A stretch of 6,629 nt of DNA from Pseudomonadota bacterium (lineage in GTDB: Bacteria > Pseudomonadota > Alphaproteobacteria > Rhizobiales > Beijerinckiaceae). A model generated the notes under the pieces. It saw nothing but the letters and a program-made list of their open reading frames with translations. It was not told the origin of the DNA and did not search any database. Numbering within the stretch: the stretch's first letter is position 1; each line of letters starts with the position of its first letter. The position numbers and the translations under genes were made by a program. This document shows, in pieces, positions 1 through 5,020 of the stretch. The DNA is taken from the NCBI GenBank assembly GCA_021812505.1, contig JAKANG010000088.1, positions 1-6,629 on the forward strand. Direction: 5' to 3'.

Positions 1-2
1 CC

Positions 3-578
3 ATGCGCAGTCTCCTCGTCGCCGGTTTTGGAGCCTTTCCTGGCCACAGGCGCAATCCGGCGGAATTTTGCGCGCGATGGCTGGAAAAGCGGAAAAGAAT
101 TTTCGCCTTGGCCGGGATCGACCTCCACACGGCCGTGCTGCCGGTCGAGTTCTCGGCTCTCTCGCCGACCCTGTCGCAGATTTTCGCGCGCACCGGTCCG
201 GACGCCGTCCTGCTGCTTGGCCTCGCCGGGCGCCGGCGGCGGCTGGCCATCGAGACCCTTGCGCGCAATCGCGTCTCGACGCTCAAGCCCGACGCCGCGC
301 GGCAAAAAGCATATTGCCGCGCCATCGTCCATGGCGGTCCGGATTTTTTGCGCGCCGGCTGTTCGCCGGCGCGGCTCGCGGCGATTGCGCGCCGCGGCGG
401 GCTGCCGGCCGCATTGTCCCGCGACGCCGGCGATTATCTGTGCAACGAGAGTTTCTATCTCTCGCTGCTGATGGACCGCCGCGCCTGTTTCCTCCATCTG
501 CCCGACTGGCGCGGCGCCCGGCTCGAACGCGCGGCCGACGTGATTCTTGCCATGGCCAAAAAATTCGCGATCGAATAG
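3..578 (+). CDS. Pyroglutamyl-peptidase I-like cysteine peptidase (family C15), short form
   Basis: Family C15 peptidases are cytosolic enzymes that remove an N-terminal pyroglutamate from peptides. The 191-residue product opens with a variant of the family signature, GFGAFPGHRRNPA (residues 8-20; the usual form is GFGPF...NPS). A candidate catalytic Glu84 lies in LAIETLARN, Cys147 in DAGDYLCNESFY (codon 441-443), and His165 in FLHLPDW, so the Glu-Cys-His triad is present in the right order and spacing. The protein is shorter than the usual length of about 200-220 residues. The stretch after the Glu motif (residues 90-110) does not show the DxRIPDNxG substrate loop that I recall from characterised enzymes, so pyroglutamate specificity is less certain than family membership. 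The ATG at base 3 puts the signature at the expected distance from the N-terminus, but only two bases precede it, so no ribosome binding site can be judged. The next gene is 130 bases downstream on the same strand. Confidence 0.85.
   Translation: MRSLLVAGFGAFPGHRRNPAEFCARWLEKRKRIFALAGIDLHTAVLPVEFSALSPTLSQIFARTGPDAVLLLGLAGRRRRLAIETLARNRVSTLKPDAARQKAYCRAIVHGGPDFLRAGCSPARLAAIARRGGLPAALSRDAGDYLCNESFYLSLLMDRRACFLHLPDWRGARLERAADVILAMAKKFAIE
351..373. repeat. 9-bp perfect inverted repeat inside the C15 peptidase gene
   Basis: CGCGCCGGC (351-359) is followed by a TGTTC loop and then GCCGGCGCG (365-373), a perfect 9-bp stem. A T6 run lies on the 5' side (344-349), so on neither strand does it look like a hairpin followed by a T-run. 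It encodes part of an Arg/Ala/Gly-rich stretch, and may be only a consequence of GC-rich codons. Confidence 0.5.
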
Positions 579-708
579 CCTGCCTCCCGACGGCGACAAT
601 CGGAACCGCCGGGCGATTCGCTCTCTCCGCCGGTTCGTGGCGGGGGGAGGGACGGCGCGCTTGATCGGGCTTGCGGAAGCCCGGGGATTTACGGCTGCGG
701 GAAAAGGC
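579..708 (+). other. Intergenic gap between the peptidase and TerC-family genes
   Basis: This 130-base non-coding gap contains the hairpin at 666-683, a GATTC site at 615-619 (GANTC, the CcrM methylation motif in many alphaproteobacteria), and a weak 6-bp inverted repeat (GAACCG 603-608 with CGGTTC 631-636). A reading frame runs in from 547 in phase with the TerC gene, but its 54 extra residues are hydrophilic and Arg-rich, overlap the peptidase gene, and precede what looks like a normal TerC N-terminus. I therefore treat the gap as non-coding. I saw no convincing -35/-10 pair. Confidence 0.5.
666..683 (+). promoter_or_regulatory. Perfect 7-bp hairpin in the leader of the TerC-family gene
   Basis: CGGGCTT (666-672) pairs perfectly with AAGCCCG (677-683) around a GCGG tetraloop, ending 25 bases before the ATG at 709. 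No T-run follows it (the next bases are GGGATTTA), so it is not a classical intrinsic terminator for the peptidase gene. It could end that transcript inefficiently, or shape the 5' leader of the TerC gene. Many terC-type genes carry a yybP-ykoY manganese riboswitch in this position, but I could not recognise that motif here. Short GC-rich hairpins are common at this base composition, so functional confidence is low. Confidence 0.3.
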
Positions 709-1392
709 ATGGATCTTTCGCAAACCATCGGCGCCTTGATCGAAATCATCTGGATCGATCTGGTTCTGGCCGGGGAGAACGCCATCGTTCTGGCGGCCGC
801 GACGCGGGCGCTGCCGCAGGACCGGAAGCGGATCGCGCTGAACGTCGGCACGATCCTGTTCGTCCTGCTGCGCGTCCTGCTCGTCTATGCGCTGATGGCG
901 GTCGCGGATCTTCCGGGTTTCGGCTTCGCCGCCGCCGCGCTCATGCTGTGGGCCGCGCTCTGGGTCACGATGCGCGGCGAGAGCGACAAGATGCCGGAAA
1001 TCGCGCCCCGCCGCGCGCTTGGCCCGGTTCTGACCGGCGCTCTGGCTTATGACGCGCAGGGCGCGCTGCTCAACATGACCGGCGTGATGGGCGCCGCGCA
1101 GGGTGACAAGCCTTTCGTCATGCTGGGCCTCGCGCTTTCAATCCCGCTGTTGGCGCTGGGCTCGGCGCAATTCGTCATGGCGCTGCGCAAGCCGCCGATC
1201 TTGTGGGCGAGCGCCAGTTTTCTCGGCTGGATCGCCGGGCGGATGGCCTCCGCCGACTCCCTCGCGCTGGCGAGCCCGATGCCGGCGGGCCTGACGTATG
1301 ATTTCGCACCTCCGTTGGGCGCGCTGATTGCGCTGCTGCTCGCCTTCGGCTACGCGCGCGGGCGCAAAATCAAGCGTGTCGAGGACCGATGA
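709..1392 (+). CDS. TerC/YjbE-family integral membrane protein with diverged metal-site motifs
   Basis: TerC-family proteins are multi-pass inner-membrane proteins, several of which export manganese or supply metal to exported proteins. The 227-residue product from ATG 709 starts MDLSQTIGALIEIIWIDLVL, matching the YjbE-subfamily N-terminus. About six or seven hydrophobic segments are visible, roughly at residues 7-31, 44-66, 70-88, 107-128, 135-157, 163-180 and 200-216. The family motif LAGDNA appears as LAGENA (residues 20-25, Glu23 at 775-777). The second half-repeat, usually ADxxMSLDNV, reads AYDAQGALLNMT (residues 113-124): Asp115 and Asn122 remain, but the Asp of the DN pair is Leu121. 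Transport activity is therefore doubtful. The start at 709 is chosen over an upstream ATG at 547 because the latter adds an Arg-rich stretch overlapping the previous gene. GGGA at 699-702 is a weak ribosome binding site. The stop overlaps the next start as ATGA. Confidence 0.8.
   Translation: MDLSQTIGALIEIIWIDLVLAGENAIVLAAATRALPQDRKRIALNVGTILFVLLRVLLVYALMAVADLPGFGFAAAALMLWAALWVTMRGESDKMPEIAPRRALGPVLTGALAYDAQGALLNMTGVMGAAQGDKPFVMLGLALSIPLLALGSAQFVMALRKPPILWASASFLGWIAGRMASADSLALASPMPAGLTYDFAPPLGALIALLLAFGYARGRKIKRVEDR
1381..1385 (+). promoter_or_regulatory. Shine-Dalgarno GAGGA for the GT61 gene, inside the TerC-family gene
   Basis: GAGGA lies three bases before the ATG at 1389 and within the last codons of the TerC-family gene. 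With the ATGA stop/start overlap it supports reinitiation or translational coupling and fixes the glycosyltransferase start. The spacing is slightly short. Confidence 0.6.
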
Positions 1393-2420
1393 CCAAGAAA
1401 ACCTTTGCCTGGCGCTTCTTCGACCTCGGCGAAAGCCACCTCGCCCTCACCTCGCTTTTTCGGCGTCCAGCGGACATCCAGCCGGCGACGGAACTCGCGC
1501 GGGCCTTTTATCCCATGCCGCCGGAACCGCCCTATGCGCGGCAGGAGGGCGGCGAGACCCGTCCGCCGCCCGGCGGGCTGGCGCAGATTGACGACGCTTG
1601 TTCGCTCGACGGCGCGCTCATGGCAGCGAATGGGGCGCTGGTCGCAGAGAGCCTCGGCGAGCACGACGCGCCGCTTCCCCGGGCCCTGCGCCGCATGCGC
1701 AAAGGCGGAATTTCCGTCCGGATATGGCCGCTGACCTCGATTCGCCGGCTTGCCGGCGCTTACATTTTCCTGCGCCAGCCGGGTGACAGGGATTATGCGC
1801 GCTGGCTGATCGAAGTCTTGCCGCGCGTCGCGGTCGCCGCGCAGTTCTGCGATCTTTCCGCCTTCCAGTTCGTGGTTCCGCGCCAGCGCGGCGCGATGAC
1901 CGCGGTCGTCCGCGAATCGCTCCGCCTCTTCGGCGTGCCGCCCGAGCGGGTCGTGGCCATCGGTTCCGAGCCGGTGTTTTTCCGGCGACTGATTTTTCCG
2001 CTGCCGGTGGCGCGTTTGAGCGCCAAATCGCCTCGCGCCATGGAGGTGCTGGAATCCCTTCCGGCCCGCTACGGCGATGCGCCGGAAGCGCCGCGCAGAA
2101 TTTACGTCAAGGCCGGCGGGGCTGTGTCGTTTTTCAACCTGCTCGAGCCACTGGGCTTCGTAGAGGTCGAGCCGGAGCGCATGAATTTTTCTCAAGTCGC
2201 GCAGGCTTTTTCCAAGGCCGAGTGGATCGCCGGGGCCCCGGGCGCCGGCCTCGCCAACGCCGTTTTCGCGCCGCGTGGCCTGCGGCTGCTGGCGCTTGGG
2301 GCGGACGAGAACTGCAAAATCTATTATCGCGACCTCGTCGAGGCGAAATACGGGCGCTTCCTGTCGCTGCGGTGGCAATCCACCGACGCGGCCGCGAAAA
2401 TCAAGAAATTCTTCGCATGA
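1389..2420 (+). CDS. Glycosyltransferase family 61-like protein (DUF563 fold), diverged
   Basis: GT61 enzymes transfer sugars from nucleotide-sugar donors; bacterial members are often found near polysaccharide genes. The 343-residue product has no obvious signal peptide or membrane segment, so it is probably cytoplasmic. Three landmarks appear in GT61 order: DYARWLIEVLPR (residues 135-146, resembling the NYYHWLxxxLPR motif), PRRIYVKAGG followed by FFNLLEPLGFVEVEPERM (residues 236-265, resembling the YISR...N...GFEVVEPE block), and GAPGAGLANAVFAPRG (residues 282-297, resembling the GxHGAGLxNxxFxPxG motif). Three positions I expect to be conserved differ: His to Arg138, Arg to Lys241 and His to Pro284. 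The N-terminal 110 residues show nothing I recognise. It overlaps the TerC-family gene by four bases, has a good ribosome binding site, and is likely cotranscribed with it. Family assignment is fairly sure; catalytic activity, donor and acceptor are unknown. Confidence 0.72.
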   Translation: MTKKTFAWRFFDLGESHLALTSLFRRPADIQPATELARAFYPMPPEPPYARQEGGETRPPPGGLAQIDDACSLDGALMAANGALVAESLGEHDAPLPRALRRMRKGGISVRIWPLTSIRRLAGAYIFLRQPGDRDYARWLIEVLPRVAVAAQFCDLSAFQFVVPRQRGAMTAVVRESLRLFGVPPERVVAIGSEPVFFRRLIFPLPVARLSAKSPRAMEVLESLPARYGDAPEAPRRIYVKAGGAVSFFNLLEPLGFVEVEPERMNFSQVAQAFSKAEWIAGAPGAGLANAVFAPRGLRLLALGADENCKIYYRDLVEAKYGRFLSLRWQSTDAAAKIKKFFA

Positions 2421-2426
2421 AGGCGC

Positions 2427-3272
2427 TCACATGGCCGAGAGCCGGGCGAGCGCGGCGTCCGCCGCGTCAAGGATCGGCAAAAAGCGGCCGGACAGCAGAA
2501 AGGCCAGCTCGACTTCGCGCGAATCGGTCACGGGGTCGAGCCGCGCCAGTTCCTCGTCGACATGGCCGGGGTGGCACATGATCAGCGGTTTTCCGCCGGG
2601 CGCGCGAAGATAGCTGGCGAAATCTTCCGCGTAATCCGCTTTGGCGTCAAAGTCGGAAAAGCCGGAAAAGCCGTCATTGAGCGCAAAGCCCGCCGCCTTG
2701 GCCTTGGCGCGAAAGCCGCGCGCCAGGCCCGCCACCGTCAGCGCCTTGCCCCAATGCCGGCCCCGGGCGAAAATTCTTTTGGGCCGGTCGGCGCTGTCGC
2801 GCAGCCAGGTCTTTCCGGCAAGCCCGCGCTGGGCCAGCTCGACGATCAGATCGTCGGCGATTCCCGGCAGGACCTGGACATGCTGATGGCCGTCGACGAA
2901 ATCCGGCGGCGCGCCGAAAGCCTCCTCGAAAGCGTCGAGCTGGCGGCGCAGTTCGTCGCGGATTTCCGCGCGCGGCAAAGCCCGGCGCCAGGCGGCGGGG
3001 ACGATGGCGTTCATCGCCGGAAAGGCGCCGTTGGGCGCGAAGGCCGGCATTTCCCCCAAGGGTCCGCCGAGTGTCAGATTGAAATGCAGGCCGAGGTCGG
3101 CTTGCGGGGCGATGTCGCGAAAGGCTTTGGCCGCCTCGGGCCAGCCTTTCCGCGTTGTCATCGCCGAGGTCGCGGTCAGCCGGCCCGCGGCCAGGGCTTC
3201 GAGAATCCCTCGGGTGACGGCGGGCGAAAGGGCGAAATCGTCGGCGCAAAGCGCGAAGGCGTGGGCGGACAT
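2427..3272 (-). CDS. ChbG/HpnK (YdjC-like) family carbohydrate deacetylase
   Basis: Members are metal-dependent deacetylases with a TIM-barrel-like fold that remove N-acetyl groups from glycans; ChbG acts on chito-oligosaccharides and HpnK is associated with hopanoid side-chain synthesis. The 281-residue product shows the family landmarks in order: CADDFALSPAV with metal-binding Asp (residues 9-19), GLHFNLT with His63, VDGHQHVQVLP with His129 and His131, NDGFSGFSDF (199-208), MCHPGHVDEE (232-241) and DPVTDSRE (246-253). There is no signal peptide, so it is probably cytosolic. The ATG at 3272 is preferred because the ADDF motif then falls about ten residues in, as is normal. In-frame ATGs at 3314, 3320 and 3416 would add 14, 16 or 48 basic residues, and none has a clear ribosome binding site. 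It runs convergent to the GT61 gene, six bases apart, and divergent from MurJ. It is too diverged at the N-terminal motif (FALS for FGLS) to call HpnK specifically. Confidence 0.85.
   Translation of the reverse strand: MSAHAFALCADDFALSPAVTRGILEALAAGRLTATSAMTTRKGWPEAAKAFRDIAPQADLGLHFNLTLGGPLGEMPAFAPNGAFPAMNAIVPAAWRRALPRAEIRDELRRQLDAFEEAFGAPPDFVDGHQHVQVLPGIADDLIVELAQRGLAGKTWLRDSADRPKRIFARGRHWGKALTVAGLARGFRAKAKAAGFALNDGFSGFSDFDAKADYAEDFASYLRAPGGKPLIMCHPGHVDEELARLDPVTDSREVELAFLLSGRFLPILDAADAALARLSAM
2451..2466 (+). terminator. Weak candidate hairpin 30 bases past the GT61 stop
   Basis: CGCGGC (2451-2456) pairs with GCCGCG (2461-2466) around GTCC, inside the 3' end of the opposing deacetylase gene. 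There is no T-run. It could mark the end of the TerC-GT61 transcript, but the same bases encode an Ala/Asp repeat, so the pairing may be a by-product of GC-rich Ala codons. Confidence 0.15.
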
Positions 3273-3457
3273 GATCGAATAGGGCGTAAAGCGGCAGACC
3301 CCTTTCTTGCGCATTTTCATGGCGCGGCATAGAGCTTGACGGCGAAAAGCCGAATCTTCCAGTCTCGCACTCCGATCCCGGCGCGGCGAAGACGCGCGCC
3401 GAGCCGTGAAGCGCATGAAACCACGCCCATCGAACCAACCCCGAGCGCCGCAGGCCC
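3273..3457. promoter_or_regulatory. Divergent spacer between the deacetylase and murJ genes
   Basis: These 185 bases must hold the promoters for both neighbours unless the deacetylase starts further upstream. A TTGACG hexamer sits at 3336-3341 on the plus strand, but no acceptable -10 follows at 16-18 bases. A GAATC site (GANTC type) is at 3352-3356. A 7-bp inverted repeat, CGGCGCG (3379-3385) with CGCGCCG (3395-3401), would form a stem with a 9-base loop in the murJ leader. The minus-strand frame of the deacetylase stays open to 3416, which leaves its start ambiguous. Confidence 0.45.
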
Positions 3458-5020
3458 ATGTACAGAAATTTCTTTTCGGTCAGCGGGATCATGCTGCTCT
3501 CGCGGCTCGCCGGGTTTCTCCGCGATGTCATGGTGAGCGCCTTCATCGGCGCCGGCATGATGGGCGACGCTTTCGCGGTCGCCATTCGCCTGCCCAGCCA
3601 TTTCCGGGCGATCTTCGGGGAGGGCGCCTTCAACGCCGCCTATGTCCCGACCTATCTGCGGGTCTACGAGCGCTCCGACATCTGGGCGGCGCGCCATTTC
3701 GCCAATCAGATTTTCACCCTTCTGGTGATGTCCCAGATCGTGACGCTGGCGCTGGGCTGGATCTACATGCCGGCGCTGGTTCATCTTCTTGCGCCGGGCT
3801 TTTCCGCCGAGCCGGAAAAATTCGCCCTGGCGGTCAAACTGACGCGGATCACCTTCCCCTATCTGTTCTGCGTCACCCTGGTCACCCTCCATTCGGGAAC
3901 CTTGAACGCGCACAACAAATTCGCCGTCCCTGCTTTCGCGCAGGTGCTGTTCAACCTGGTGATCATGGCCTTTCTCGCGGCCTCCTTCATCTTTCCCTTT
4001 CCCAACGCGGCTTTTGCGGCGGCGGCGGGCGTGACCGCGTCTGGCTTCGCCCAGCTCGCCTTGCTGACCATTTCGGCGCGGCGTCTGCATCTGATGGAGA
4101 AGTTCGCGCGGCCCGAACTGACCGCCGACGTGCGCGCCTTTTTCCGCATGTTCGGGCCGGCGGTGATCGGCTCGGCGGGTGTGCAGATCGCCATGTTCGC
4201 CGACACCATTATCGGCTCGTTGCTGCCGACTGGCGGCCTGTCCTCGATCTATTACGCCGACCGCCTCTATTTGCTGCCGGTGGGCCTCGTCGGCGTGGCG
4301 GCGGGCACAGTGCTGCTGCCGGAAATGAGCCGCTGTTTCGCGCGCGAGGACTGGGCGGGCGCCTTTACCGCGCAGAACCGCACCCTGGCGATGACCTTCA
4401 CGCTCACGGCGCCTTTCGCGGTGGCCTTCATCTTCATCCCGGAGCTGATCGTGGGCGCCCTGTTCCAGCATGGCGCCTTCCATGCGGCGGACACGGCGGC
4501 CACAGCGTCCGTGCTGCGCGCCTATGGTTACGGCCTGCTGGCGGTGGTCGCGATCAACGCCTTGCGCTCGGGCTTTCAGGCCATGGGCGACACAAGGACG
4601 CCGATGATGGTTTCGCTTGGCGCGCTCGTCGTCAATCTGCTGCTCAAGATCGTGCTGTACAAGCCATTGGGCGCGGCGGGCATTGCGCTGGCGACATCGG
4701 CCAACGCCTGGATCAATCTGGCCGCGCTGGCTTTCATCGGCGCGCGGCGCTTTCTGTTCCAGCCCGACGCCGTTCTCAAGGGGGTGGCGATGGCCGCCGC
4801 CACCGCCGCCGTGCTGCTCGCCAATGTCGCGCTCGGCCTCGAAGGGCCGTTCAATGCGCTCGGCCACAGGCTCGGCGCGTTCGGGCCGCTGATCGCCCTT
4901 GCGCTGCTGGGGATGGTCGGCGCCGCCGTCTATTTCGGCGCGGTCGTCGGCTTCTGCCGTGCGCTCGGCGTCACCGCCGCCCAGATGGGCCTCGGCAGGC
5001 TGGCGCGGAAAAGGACCTAG
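3458..5020 (+). CDS. murJ: Lipid II flippase MurJ (MviN)
   Basis: MurJ, a MOP-superfamily inner-membrane protein, flips undecaprenyl-linked lipid II from the cytoplasmic to the periplasmic face for peptidoglycan synthesis. The 520-residue length and about 14 hydrophobic segments fit the family. The N-terminus is characteristic: LLSRLAGFLRDV (13-24), FIGAGMMGDAF (29-39), then RLPSHFRAIFGEGAFNAAYVP (44-64 overall). Residues Arg16, Arg22, Asp37 and Arg50 line up with the functionally important Arg18, Arg24, Asp39 and Arg52 of the E. coli protein. YYADRLYLLPVG (265-276) supplies the arginine corresponding to E. coli Arg270, and GALFQHGAF (333-341) and FQAMGDTRTPM (373-383) are also typical. The ATG at 3458 gives the normal MurJ start, with only a weak AGG ribosome binding site at 3452-3454. 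The stop overlaps that of the convergent PBP1A gene. No sign of truncation or frameshift. Confidence 0.96.
   Translation: MYRNFFSVSGIMLLSRLAGFLRDVMVSAFIGAGMMGDAFAVAIRLPSHFRAIFGEGAFNAAYVPTYLRVYERSDIWAARHFANQIFTLLVMSQIVTLALGWIYMPALVHLLAPGFSAEPEKFALAVKLTRITFPYLFCVTLVTLHSGTLNAHNKFAVPAFAQVLFNLVIMAFLAASFIFPFPNAAFAAAAGVTASGFAQLALLTISARRLHLMEKFARPELTADVRAFFRMFGPAVIGSAGVQIAMFADTIIGSLLPTGGLSSIYYADRLYLLPVGLVGVAAGTVLLPEMSRCFAREDWAGAFTAQNRTLAMTFTLTAPFAVAFIFIPELIVGALFQHGAFHAADTAATASVLRAYGYGLLAVVAINALRSGFQAMGDTRTPMMVSLGALVVNLLLKIVLYKPLGAAGIALATSANAWINLAALAFIGARRFLFQPDAVLKGVAMAAATAAVLLANVALGLEGPFNALGHRLGAFGPLIALALLGMVGAAVYFGAVVGFCRALGVTAAQMGLGRLARKRT

Noticed and set aside
547..708. Upstream in-frame ATG at 547 extending the TerC-family protein by 54 residues
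   Set aside because: The extension is hydrophilic and Arg-rich, overlaps the peptidase gene, and precedes an N-terminus that already matches the family start at 709.
579..708. yybP-ykoY manganese riboswitch before the TerC-family gene
   Set aside because: The position is right, but I could not find the conserved core; only a simple 7-bp hairpin is visible.
1350..2378. Long minus-strand open frame (342 codons) antisense to the GT61 gene
   Set aside because: The translation is Arg-rich without domain features, while the plus-strand frame shows GT61 landmarks and a coupled start.
2427..3272. Calling the deacetylase HpnK and inferring a hopanoid cluster
   Set aside because: No other hopanoid gene is in the window, and the ChbG/HpnK family covers several substrates; the sequence supports family level only.
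3336..3364. Sigma-70-like promoter starting with TTGACG
   Set aside because: No acceptable -10 hexamer occurs at 16-18 bases spacing.
3317..4867. Long minus-strand open frame (516 codons) antisense to murJ
   Set aside because: Its product is a low-complexity Arg/Gly/His/Gln-rich sequence with no recognisable domain, as expected from the opposite strand of a GC-rich gene. murJ on the plus strand is unambiguous.
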